From the NCBI RefSeq assembly GCF_017311415.1, contig NZ_JAEKIS010000001.1:620001-684000 (forward strand): DNA of 64,000 nucleotides, in the 5' to 3' direction. Position 1 is the first letter of the stretch. Each line of letters starts with the position of its first letter. Origin of the DNA: Salipiger abyssi (lineage in GTDB: Bacteria > Pseudomonadota > Alphaproteobacteria > Rhodobacterales > Rhodobacteraceae). Below, piece by piece: positions 7,719 through 15,156 of this stretch. The position numbers and the translations under genes were made by a program. The notes below the pieces were generated by a model, which was not told where the DNA came from, did not search any database, and saw nothing but the letters and a program-made list of their open reading frames with translations.

Positions 7719-8006
7719 TCACTGCCCCGAAGGCGGCCCCATCCGATTGAACATCCAGCCGTCGATGTCGCGCACCGAGATCACGCCGGAAAGGATGATA
7801 CCGGCGATGATCGCCCAGAGCAGCAGAGAAATCCCTGTGGTGATCCAGGCCTTGCGCTTGAGGTTATGCACCTCCGGGCTGCTGGCATGCGTGCCCTCGA
7901 CAACATCGCCCCGGTCGCCCTGGGTTTCCAGCCGGAACGGGATCACGACCAGAAAGGTCATGAACCAGATCACGGCAAAGAGCACGAGTGCGGATGTGAT
8001 CCCCAT
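7719..8006 (-). CDS. DUF1467 family membrane protein
   Basis: This 95-residue protein has two transmembrane helices (residues about 4-22 and 54-76). It contains the family signature WFMTFLVVIPFRLETQGDRGDVVEGTHASSP followed by the charged LKRKAW segment. DUF1467 proteins are confined largely to alphaproteobacteria and have no assigned role. The gene lies 30 bases downstream of methylmalonyl-CoA epimerase on the same strand, a linkage common in Rhodobacteraceae. Confidence 0.9.
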   Translation of the reverse strand: MGITSALVLFAVIWFMTFLVVIPFRLETQGDRGDVVEGTHASSPEVHNLKRKAWITTGISLLLWAIIAGIILSGVISVRDIDGWMFNRMGPPSGQ

Positions 8007-8036
8007 GGTTTACCTCCCTTGCGGCCCGAGACCGGC

Positions 8037-8441
8037 TCAGACCTGTTCCAGTTCCACCAGCGTGCCCTGGAAATCCTTCGGATGCAGGAACAGCACCGGC
8101 TTGCCATGGGCGCCGATCTTGGGCTCGCCATTGCCCAGCACCCGGGCGCCGGATTCCTTCAGATGGTCGCGCGCGGCGAGGATGTCGTCGACCTCGTAGC
8201 ACACATGGTGGATGCCGCCCGAGGGGTTCTTGTCGAGAAAGCCCTGAATCGGAGAGTTTTCGTCCAGCGGATAGAGCAGCTCGATCTTGGTGTTGGGCAG
8301 CTCGATGAAGATCACGGTCACGCCGTGATCGGGCTCGTCCTGCGGCGCGCCGACCTTGGCGCCCAGCGTGTTGCGGTACTGGGCGGCGGCGGCGTCGAGG
8401 TCGGGCACGGCGATGGCGACATGGTTCAGGCGGCCGATCAT
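8037..8441 (-). CDS. mce: methylmalonyl-CoA epimerase
   Basis: This 134-residue protein has the vicinal-oxygen-chelate fold: LNHVAIAVPDL with the first metal His, GVTVIFIELPNTKIELLYPL, GGIHHVCYEVDDI with the second metal His, and VLFLHPKDFQGTLVELEQ with the C-terminal Glu ligand, matching methylmalonyl-CoA epimerases. It interconverts (2S)- and (2R)-methylmalonyl-CoA in propionyl-CoA assimilation, feeding the B12-dependent mutase. GGGAGAGAG precedes the ATG. It is co-directional with DUF1467. Confidence 0.93.
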   Translation of the reverse strand: MIGRLNHVAIAVPDLDAAAAQYRNTLGAKVGAPQDEPDHGVTVIFIELPNTKIELLYPLDENSPIQGFLDKNPSGGIHHVCYEVDDILAARDHLKESGARVLGNGEPKIGAHGKPVLFLHPKDFQGTLVELEQV

Positions 8442-8570
8442 TACTCTCTCCCTTGCATAGGTTCCCCCGCTTATCGCCCGCGGGGGCGGCGCTTCGCAAG
8501 ATGCTGCGAGCGTTAACCGCTCGTTAGGGACAACGGGCAAGGATGCGGGGACAGCCCTAAGGAGGACAAG

Positions 8571-9287
8571 ATGACCGACTCGGATGGACTTTCCCCGCTG
8601 CCGCGCCCGACCGCCACACGCCCCTTGCTGGGCATGACCGTGCTGGTGGTCGAGGACAGCCGCTTTGCCTGCGATGCCATGCGCCTCCTGTGTCTGCGCA
8701 GCGGTGCGCGGATCCGCCGGGCGGATTGCCTGCAATCGGCGCGCCGGCACCTGATGGTCTATCGCCCGACGGTGGCCATCGTCGATCTCGGCCTGCCCGA
8801 CGGCTCGGGGGCCGAGCTGATTTCCGAACTGGTCAAGGCGCTGCCGCGGGTCTCGGTGGTGCTCGGCACCAGCGGCGACAGTTTCGCCGAGGATGTGGCC
8901 TTTGCCGCCGGGGCGGACGGGTTCCTCGCCAAGCCGGTCGAGAGCGTGGCGCTGTTCCAGAACGAGATCATCGCGCATCTTCCGGAGGAGCGGCAGCCCA
9001 AGGGACTGCGCATGGTCTCCGACGATCCGATCCGCCCCGACCCGCTGGCCTATCGCGACGACATGGCGCATGCGGCGGATGTGCTGAGCGACGATGGCGA
9101 CGGGCGGATGCTCGACTACGTGACCCGCTTTCTGAGCGGCGTGGCTCACAGCGCCGGCGATCACCTGTTGCAGGCCGCCGCCGAAGATCTCGCAGAGGCG
9201 CGCGCCGGTGGCCGTCCGGTCAAGGCCGATATCGCCCGGCTGGCGGGGCTGGTGCAGGACAGGCTGGCCGACCGCGTGGCGATCTGA
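8571..9287 (+). CDS. response regulator with unusual C-terminal extension
   Basis: A receiver domain spans residues 22-140: acidic pair E28-D29 (VLVVEDS), phospho-acceptor D72 (IVDLGLPDGSG), T100/S101 (LGTSGDS) and K121 (LAKPVES). About 100 residues follow without a recognisable HTH, GGDEF or kinase domain; they look mostly helical (MLDYVTRFLSGVAHSAGDHLLQAAAEDLAEARAG). The output is therefore unknown and may be protein-protein. An AAGGAGG lies before the ATG. No histidine kinase is adjacent. Confidence 0.9.
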   Translation: MTDSDGLSPLPRPTATRPLLGMTVLVVEDSRFACDAMRLLCLRSGARIRRADCLQSARRHLMVYRPTVAIVDLGLPDGSGAELISELVKALPRVSVVLGTSGDSFAEDVAFAAGADGFLAKPVESVALFQNEIIAHLPEERQPKGLRMVSDDPIRPDPLAYRDDMAHAADVLSDDGDGRMLDYVTRFLSGVAHSAGDHLLQAAAEDLAEARAGGRPVKADIARLAGLVQDRLADRVAI

Positions 9288-9294
9288 GCCGGGC

Positions 9295-10230
9295 TCAGAG
9301 CACGGCGAGCGCCAGCAGCAGCGCGGCGCAGAGCGCCATGGTCCGCCGGTAGAGCCGCAGCCCGCGCGCCAGCGCCGCGGCATCTGCATCGGGCGCGGGC
9401 TCATTGACCCAGGGCTCATCGGCGATGGTCTCGCCATAGACGCGCGGGCCGGAAAGCCGCACGCGCAGCGCCCCGGCCAGCGCCGCCTCGGGCCAGCCGG
9501 CATTGGGTGAGCGGTGATGGCGTGCGTCCCGCGCCATCACCCGCAGCGCCGGGCGCGGTCGTCCGGAGGCCAGCGCAAACAGCAGCCCGGTCAGCCGGGC
9601 CGGGATCAGGTTGACCAGATCGTCGAGCCGCGCCGCCACCTTGCCGAAGTCTTCGTAGCGCGCGTTGCGGTGGCCGATCATCGAATCCATCGTGTTGATC
9701 GCCTTGTAGGCCGCGATCCCCGGCAGGCCGAGCAGCACCCCCCAGAACACCGGCGCGACGATCCCGTCGGAACTGTTCTCGGCAAGGCTCTCCAGCGCCG
9801 CGCGGGCGACGCCGCCGGTGTCGAGCCGCTGCGGATCGCGCCCCACGATCATCGAGACCGCCTGCCGCGCGCCCGCCAGATCGCCCGCCGCCAGCGGCTT
9901 TGCGACCGCCGCCACATGATCGTGCATCGAGCGCACGGCGATCAGCGGCCAGGCGAGCACCGCGCCCAGCAACAGCCCCGGCCAGCCGTCCGGAAGCAGG
10001 AGGTGCAGCGCCAGCGCCGGCAGCACCGCCGCAGCGAGCACGATCAGCACCGTCAGCGCCCCCAGCGCCCGGCGGCGCAGCGTTGCGCCGCCGTTGAGCC
10101 GCGTCTCAAGCGCCGAGATCAGCCGCCCGAGCCAGACCACGGGATGGCCGATCCGGGCAAAGAGCCAGGCGGGCCAGCCCAGCAGGCCGTCGATGAGGAA
10201 GGCAAGCGCCATCATGCCGGCAAAGCTCAT
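9295..10230 (-). CDS. cbiB: adenosylcobinamide-phosphate synthase
   Basis: This 311-residue membrane enzyme attaches the aminopropanol arm to adenosylcobyric acid. The N-terminus LIDGLLGWPAWLFARIGHPVVWLGRLI, the central ARQAVSMIVGRDPQRLDTGGVARAALESLAENSSDGIVAPVFW and DSMIGHRNARYEDFGKVAARLDDLVNLIPARL are the CbiB/CobD signature blocks. Its start overlaps the stop of the upstream phosphatase gene by 4 bases. It faces away from cobU-cobT-cobS, giving a divergent late-cobalamin cluster. Confidence 0.95.
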   Translation of the reverse strand: MSFAGMMALAFLIDGLLGWPAWLFARIGHPVVWLGRLISALETRLNGGATLRRRALGALTVLIVLAAAVLPALALHLLLPDGWPGLLLGAVLAWPLIAVRSMHDHVAAVAKPLAAGDLAGARQAVSMIVGRDPQRLDTGGVARAALESLAENSSDGIVAPVFWGVLLGLPGIAAYKAINTMDSMIGHRNARYEDFGKVAARLDDLVNLIPARLTGLLFALASGRPRPALRVMARDARHHRSPNAGWPEAALAGALRVRLSGPRVYGETIADEPWVNEPAPDADAAALARGLRLYRRTMALCAALLLALAVL

Positions 10231-10817
10231 GCGCCCGGCCCCACCCAGTTGGTCGCCACGACCGAAACGCCGCCCTCGAAACAGCGCAGCCGCGTCACAG
10301 AGAGCGGCGCCACTTCGAAGCCGAGCCCCACCGGCAGCTCTCCCAGCACCAGCCCCAGCGCCGCGCGCACGGTGCCGGCATGGGCGACCACCGCCAGCGG
10401 GCCGCCTTGCCGCGCCCGCTCGGAGAGCATCGCAAAGGCCGGGCGCAGCCGCGCGGCCATATCGGCAAAGCTCTCGCCGCCGGGCGGGCGGTGATCGGCC
10501 AGATCGGTGCGGGAAAGTCTCCCGAGATCGGGAATTTCGTCAAAGCGCAGCCCGTCATGCGCGCCGAAATCCTGCTCCCAGAGCGCCGGATCCTCGGGCA
10601 GATCGCGGCCCGGAAACAGCGCCCCGGCGGTCTGCCGGCAGCGCAGGGCGGGGCTGGTGACCACCTCAGGGCACTCCGCCAGCCAGTCGCGCAGCGGCGC
10701 CAGCGCCTCCGCTTCGGGCAAAATCCCGGGCACATCGCGGCGCCCGCAAAGCCGTCCGCCATGATCGGCGGGAGCGTGGCGGATCAGCAGCAGCTCATTG
10801 CGGTCGGGAGGTGTCAT
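10227..10817 (-). CDS. histidine phosphatase family protein, probable alpha-ribazole phosphatase
   Basis: This 196-residue protein has the phosphoglycerate-mutase-like core: LLIRHAPADHGGRLCGRRDVPG (catalytic RHA) at residues 11-32 and VVAHAGTVRAALGLVLG with the second catalytic His near residue 150. Location in a cobalamin cluster, coupled to cbiB, points to CobC-type dephosphorylation in nucleotide-loop assembly. It begins only 43 bases from the divergent cobU, so a compact bidirectional promoter must lie in 10818-10860; I see no cobalamin riboswitch there. Confidence 0.85.
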   Translation of the reverse strand: MTPPDRNELLLIRHAPADHGGRLCGRRDVPGILPEAEALAPLRDWLAECPEVVTSPALRCRQTAGALFPGRDLPEDPALWEQDFGAHDGLRFDEIPDLGRLSRTDLADHRPPGGESFADMAARLRPAFAMLSERARQGGPLAVVAHAGTVRAALGLVLGELPVGLGFEVAPLSVTRLRCFEGGVSVVATNWVGPGA

Positions 10818-10860
10818 CCGGTCTTTCCAAATCGCGCGGAACCTGCTTTGTCACGGCGCC

Positions 10861-11367
10861 ATGGGAAAGTCGATCCTCATCACCGGCGGCGTGCGCTCGG
10901 GCAAGAGTCGTCTGGCCGAGCGGATGACGCTGGGCCTCGGGCAACCGGCGGTCTATATCGCGACCGCCGAGGCGCATGACGACGAGATGGCCGAACGTAT
11001 CGCGCAGCATCAGGCGCGGCGCGGGCCGGAATGGCACACGCTGGCCGAGCCGCTCGACCTTGTCGGCGCGCTGCGCAACAGCGACAGCGGCGCGCCGCGT
11101 CTGGTGGATTGCCTGACGCTCTGGCTCAGCAACCTGATGCTCGGCGATCACGACTGGCAGACGGCGAGCGACGCGGTGGCGGCGGCGATCCCCGAGTTGA
11201 GCGCGCCGGTGGTGTTCGTGACCAATGAGGTTGGTGCCGGGATCGTGCCCGAAAACGCGCTGGCCCGCGCCTATCGCGACGCGGCGGGGCTGGTGAATCA
11301 AAAGATCGCCGCGGCCTGCGACGAGCTCTGGCTCTGCGTCGCGGGCCATCCGATAAAGGTGAAATGA
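10861..11367 (+). CDS. cobU: bifunctional adenosylcobinamide kinase / guanylyltransferase
   Basis: This 168-residue protein has a P-loop GGVRSGKSRLAE at residues 9-20, YIATAEAHDDEMAERIAQHQARRGPEWHT with the guanylylated His region, and LVDCLTLWLSNLM plus VTNEVGAGIVPENALARAYRDAAGLVNQKIA, all diagnostic of CobU/CobP. It phosphorylates adenosylcobinamide and transfers GMP to it. I chose the ATG at 10861 because the frame upstream has no matching sequence. It is followed by cobT one base after its stop. Confidence 0.96.
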   Translation: MGKSILITGGVRSGKSRLAERMTLGLGQPAVYIATAEAHDDEMAERIAQHQARRGPEWHTLAEPLDLVGALRNSDSGAPRLVDCLTLWLSNLMLGDHDWQTASDAVAAAIPELSAPVVFVTNEVGAGIVPENALARAYRDAAGLVNQKIAAACDELWLCVAGHPIKVK

Positions 11368-11368
11368 C

Positions 11369-12379
11369 ATGACCGACAGGCTCCCTCTCGACCGGCTCGA
11401 CGCGGTGGCGGATCTGGTGCTCCCGGAGTTCGACGAGACCAGCGCCGAGGCGGCGCGGGCACGTCAGCTGCAACTGACCAAACCGCCGGGCTCGCTCGGG
11501 CGGCTGGAGGATCTGGCGGTCTTTCTCGCGGGCTGGCAGCAGCGCGAACGGCCGGTGATCGCCAATGCTCAGGCGCTGGTCTTTGCCGGCAATCACGGGG
11601 TCTGTGCGCAGGGGGTGAACCCGTTCCCGCAGGAAGTCACCGCGCAGATGGTGGCGAATTTCCAGGCCGGCGGCGCGGCGATCAACCAGCTTTGCGCGCT
11701 GGCGGGTGCGGCGCTTTCGGTGGTGCCGCTGGAGCTGGAGCGCCCGACGCGCGATTTCACCGAAGGCCCCGCGATGGACGAGGCAGAGACGCTGGCCGCG
11801 ATGCAGGAGGGCGCCGCCTCGGTCGACCCGGAGGCGGATGTGCTGATCCTCGGCGAAATGGGCATCGGCAATTCCACCGTGGCCGCGGCGCTGGCGCATG
11901 CGGTGTTCGGTGGTGCTGCGGCGGATTGGGTCGGGCGTGGCACCGGATCGGATACGCCGGCCATTGCGCACAAGGCCGAGGTGGTGGCGCGCGGCGTGGC
12001 GCGGCATGGCAGCCTCAGCCCGATGATGCAGCTTGCGGCACTGGGCGGGCGCGAACAGGCGGCGATCTGCGGCGCGGTGCTTGCGGCGCGGCTGGCGCGT
12101 ATCCCGGTGCTGCTCGACGGGTTCATCTGCACCGCCTCTGTGGCGCCGCTGCACGGCGCGCGCCCGGCGCTGCTCGATCACTGCCTGATCGGCCATGCCA
12201 GCGCCGAGCCCGGCCATCAGGGCATGACCGAGGCGATGGGCAAGCGCCCGCTGCTCTATCTCGGCATGGCGCTGGGCGAAGGCTCGGGCGCGGCGCTGGC
12301 GCTGGGCGTGCTGCGCGGCGCGCTGGCCTGTCATAACGGCATGGCGACCTTTGCCGAGGCCGGGGTGTCGGACGGGTGA
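11369..12379 (+). CDS. cobT: nicotinate-nucleotide-dimethylbenzimidazole phosphoribosyltransferase
   Basis: This 336-residue protein makes alpha-ribazole phosphate from DMB and nicotinate mononucleotide. The family blocks are present: [17 protein letters not shown] near residue 35, [46 protein letters not shown] and the C-terminal [15 protein letters not shown] holding the catalytic Glu. It sits between cobU and cobS and overlaps cobS by 4 bases (GTGA). Confidence 0.97.
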   Translation: MTDRLPLDRLDAVADLVLPEFDETSAEAARARQLQLTKPPGSLGRLEDLAVFLAGWQQRERPVIANAQALVFAGNHGVCAQGVNPFPQEVTAQMVANFQAGGAAINQLCALAGAALSVVPLELERPTRDFTEGPAMDEAETLAAMQEGAASVDPEADVLILGEMGIGNSTVAAALAHAVFGGAAADWVGRGTGSDTPAIAHKAEVVARGVARHGSLSPMMQLAALGGREQAAICGAVLAARLARIPVLLDGFICTASVAPLHGARPALLDHCLIGHASAEPGHQGMTEAMGKRPLLYLGMALGEGSGAALALGVLRGALACHNGMATFAEAGVSDG

Positions 12380-13125
12380 GCGTTGCGCGGCGATGCGCCG
12401 AGGCGCGGCTGGCGCTGATGTTGCTGACACGCCTGCCGGCGGGCCGGTTCGAGGGCGCGGCACCGGAGATGAGCGCCGCGCGCTGGGCCTATCCGCTGGC
12501 CGGGCTGCCGGTGGCGGTAATCGGGTGGGTCGTGCTGGCGGGCGCCGGAGTGCTGGGCGCCGCGCCTCTGGTGGCGGCGTTCGCGGAGCTGGGCGCCATG
12601 GTGCTGGCGACCGGCGGGCTGCACCATGACGGGCTGGCGGATTTCGCCGACGGCATGGGCGGGCGCGACCGGGCGCGGCGGCTGGAGATCATGCGCGACA
12701 GCCGCATCGGTAGCTACGGTGTGCTGGCGCTGATCCTCGCGGTCGGGCTGGGTGCCGCCTCGCTGGCGGAGCTGCCGGAGGGCTCGAAAGCCGGCGCCGC
12801 GCTGATGCTGGTGGCGGTGGCGAGCCGGCTGGCGATGCTGGTGGTGCTCGACACGCTGCGGCCTGCCCGCGCCGACGGGCTCGGCCACGGCGCCGCCGGG
12901 GCGAGGGGCCGCAGCGCCTGGCTGCCCGGTGTCGCGCTGGTGATACTGCTCTGCGCGGTGCTGGGTCTCGCGGGGGTCATGGCGCTGCTCGCCATGGCGC
13001 TTGTCGCGGCGCTGGTGGCGCGGCAGGCCAGGCGGATGCTCGGCGGGCAGACCGGCGACGTGCTGGGCGCCGTGCAGCTCTGTGCCGAGACGGTCGGCTG
13101 GGTCGTTCTCGCCGCAGTGCTCTGA
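12376..13125 (+). CDS. cobS: adenosylcobinamide-GDP ribazoletransferase
   Basis: This 249-residue membrane enzyme performs the last step of cobalamin assembly. It has [12 protein letters not shown] near the N-terminus, the conserved [37 protein letters not shown] block (metal-binding Asp-rich region) and several hydrophobic helices. Translation starts at a GTG overlapping the cobT TGA, consistent with tight coupling. It is the end of the cobUTS operon. Confidence 0.95.
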   Translation: MSVARRCAEARLALMLLTRLPAGRFEGAAPEMSAARWAYPLAGLPVAVIGWVVLAGAGVLGAAPLVAAFAELGAMVLATGGLHHDGLADFADGMGGRDRARRLEIMRDSRIGSYGVLALILAVGLGAASLAELPEGSKAGAALMLVAVASRLAMLVVLDTLRPARADGLGHGAAGARGRSAWLPGVALVILLCAVLGLAGVMALLAMALVAALVARQARRMLGGQTGDVLGAVQLCAETVGWVVLAAVL

Positions 13126-13197
13126 GTACGGGCATTTTTCTGGCGGCGCGGCGGGCTTTCCCCTAGGCTCGGGCCAACCGAGTGAGCCAGTGTCTTG

Positions 13198-14250
13198 ATG
13201 CCCTATTCCGATTTACCCCCCTCCGCTTTCTGGAAACTCTGCCGGCAGACGGACGATTTCCGCCTTTCCGATCTCTACCAACCGAAATTCGCCCTCACCC
13301 CCGGCATGCGCATCGCCACCGCCGGGAGCTGTTTCGCGCAGAATATCGGGCGCTATGTGCGCGCCTCCGAGCTGGAGCTTGTCGATACCGAACCCGCCCC
13401 CGCGCGCATGCCCGCCGAGACCGTTCAGCGCTTTGGCTACGGGCTGTTCTCGGCGCGCTACGGCAATGTCTACACCGCCCGGCAACTGCGCCAGCTTCTC
13501 GAGGACGCGGTGGCCGACCGGCTGCACGATTGCGCGCTCTGGCAGCGCGACGGGCGCTTTTATGACGGGCTGCGGCCCAATACCGAACCGGAGGGGCTTG
13601 GCTCGGAGGCCGAGCTGCGCGCGCATCGCCGCGACCATTTGCGCCGGGTGCGGGCGATTTTTGACGAAGCGGATGTCTTCGTCTTCACCCTCGGACTGAC
13701 CGAGACCTGGCAGGACATTAAGACCGGCGTGGTGTTTCCCACCGCGCCAGGGGTGATCGCGGGCGCGTTCGACTCGGCGCGCCACGCCTTTCTGAATCTC
13801 GGCATGGCGGAGACCTTCGAGGATCTCTCGACGGCGGTCACGCTGATGCGTGAGCTTTCGCCGGGGCTGAAGATCCTGCTCACCGTGTCGCCGGTGCCGC
13901 TTACGGCCACGGCGAGCGGCGCGCATGTGCTGAGCGCGACCACCTATTCGAAATCGGTGCTGCGCGCGGTGGCGGGCGAGATGGCGGCGCTCGACGACGA
14001 CATCGACTATTTCCCCTCCTACGAGATCATCACCGGGGCGCCCTATGCCGGCGCCTTCTATCAGGACAATCTGCGCAACGTCACGACAGCCGGCGTGCAG
14101 GTCGTCATGTCGACCTTTTTCGGCGCGCATCCGGCACTGGCGCCTGTCGAACGCCCGGCAATGGCCACGGCGCGCGGCGGTGCCGACCCGGACGAGGCGG
14201 ATGCGCTGATCTGCGAAGAGGCGATGCTGGAGGCGCTGGCCCCGAAATGA
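13198..14250 (+). CDS. GSCFA domain protein
   Basis: This 350-residue protein has the eponymous motif MRIATAGSCFAQNIG (GSCFA at residues 43-47), then VFVFTLGLTETWQD and ILLTVSPVPLTAT, the PC-esterase/SGNH-related blocks of the GSCFA family. No signal peptide is evident. The Ser/Cys in GSCF would serve as nucleophile if it is an esterase; family activity is not established to my knowledge. The start is the ATG at 13198; a TTG one codon earlier is less likely. It overlaps the next gene by 4 bases (ATGA). Confidence 0.88.
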   Translation: MPYSDLPPSAFWKLCRQTDDFRLSDLYQPKFALTPGMRIATAGSCFAQNIGRYVRASELELVDTEPAPARMPAETVQRFGYGLFSARYGNVYTARQLRQLLEDAVADRLHDCALWQRDGRFYDGLRPNTEPEGLGSEAELRAHRRDHLRRVRAIFDEADVFVFTLGLTETWQDIKTGVVFPTAPGVIAGAFDSARHAFLNLGMAETFEDLSTAVTLMRELSPGLKILLTVSPVPLTATASGAHVLSATTYSKSVLRAVAGEMAALDDDIDYFPSYEIITGAPYAGAFYQDNLRNVTTAGVQVVMSTFFGAHPALAPVERPAMATARGGADPDEADALICEEAMLEALAPK

Positions 14251-15056
14251 AGCTGTGCGTCGTGGGAGATTCGCATGTGGCGATGCTGATGGCCGCGCTG
14301 CGCGACGCCGGCCCCGGCGCGCCGGAGGTCATCTGGTTCGCTAAGCCCGGTCTGGCGGAGGGAGAGGCGGCGCTGGAGGGCAGCCGGCTTTGCGCGCGCG
14401 ACCCGGATCTGGTGACACGGCTCGAGTCGCTGGGCACGCCTACCGAGGTCGATCTCGACGGGGTCGACGCGGTGGTGTTTGTCGGCGGTACGGTCTCGGC
14501 CTTCGGCGCGGTGCGGCTGCTTCAGGGGCACCGCGTGTCGGGTTGGGCCTCGGCGCAGGCGCTGATCGCCGCCGCCGACACACCCTTTGCCGCGCCACTC
14601 AAACAGCCGCTGATCTCGGAACCGGCCTATTTGGCAGCGCTGGAGGGCGTGATCCGTGAGAGCGTGACCCATCGGCTGGTGACCGGGCTGCGCGAGGCGA
14701 GTGCGGTGCCGGTCTGCGTCGTGCCGCAGCCGCTGCCGTCCGAGGCGATCCTGGAGACCGAAAATAAATACCCTGTTTTCAAGCGCGTGGCCCGGCATGG
14801 CGACGGCCCCGCCGTGGCTTCCAGCCTGATCGCGGCGCATGAGCGCGCCTTTGCCGGCCTGTCAGGCGTCACAGTGTTCCGCCAGCCGGAGGAGTCGATC
14901 GGGCAGGGCTTTCTGACCGCGCTGGCCTATACACGCGATGCGGTGCGGCTGACCGACAGCGCCCTGCCACAGGACGACGTTTTGCATGCTGGGCCGGCGC
15001 TGGGTGCGCTCTATCTCGCGCAGATGCGCGAGGTGGTTCAGGCATTAAAAATTTAG
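14247..15056 (+). CDS. SGNH/GDSH-type hypothetical protein
   Basis: This 269-residue protein begins MKLCVVGDSHVAMLMAALRDA, where GDSH is the nucleophile block of SGNH-like hydrolases. It continues with AVVFVGGTVSAFGAVRLLQ (possible Gly block) and ends with DDVLHAGPALGALYLAQM, in which D and H could complete a triad. It is translationally coupled to the GSCFA gene and followed 100 bases on by the SASA-RTX gene. I do not recognise the exact family; a carbohydrate or acyl esterase is an inference. Confidence 0.7.
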   Translation: MKLCVVGDSHVAMLMAALRDAGPGAPEVIWFAKPGLAEGEAALEGSRLCARDPDLVTRLESLGTPTEVDLDGVDAVVFVGGTVSAFGAVRLLQGHRVSGWASAQALIAAADTPFAAPLKQPLISEPAYLAALEGVIRESVTHRLVTGLREASAVPVCVVPQPLPSEAILETENKYPVFKRVARHGDGPAVASSLIAAHERAFAGLSGVTVFRQPEESIGQGFLTALAYTRDAVRLTDSALPQDDVLHAGPALGALYLAQMREVVQALKI

Positions 15057-15156
15057 ATAACTATTTGCAAAATATGAGAAAATACGATTTTCGCGCCTAA
15101 GGTTTTCTTAGGCTCCGCGCGGCATCACTCGGGCCATCGCAACCCGGTGGTCCGTT

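Noticed and set aside
10818-10860. Cobalamin riboswitch between the divergent cob genes
   Set aside because: The 43-bp gap is far too short and no conserved B12-box sequence is visible.
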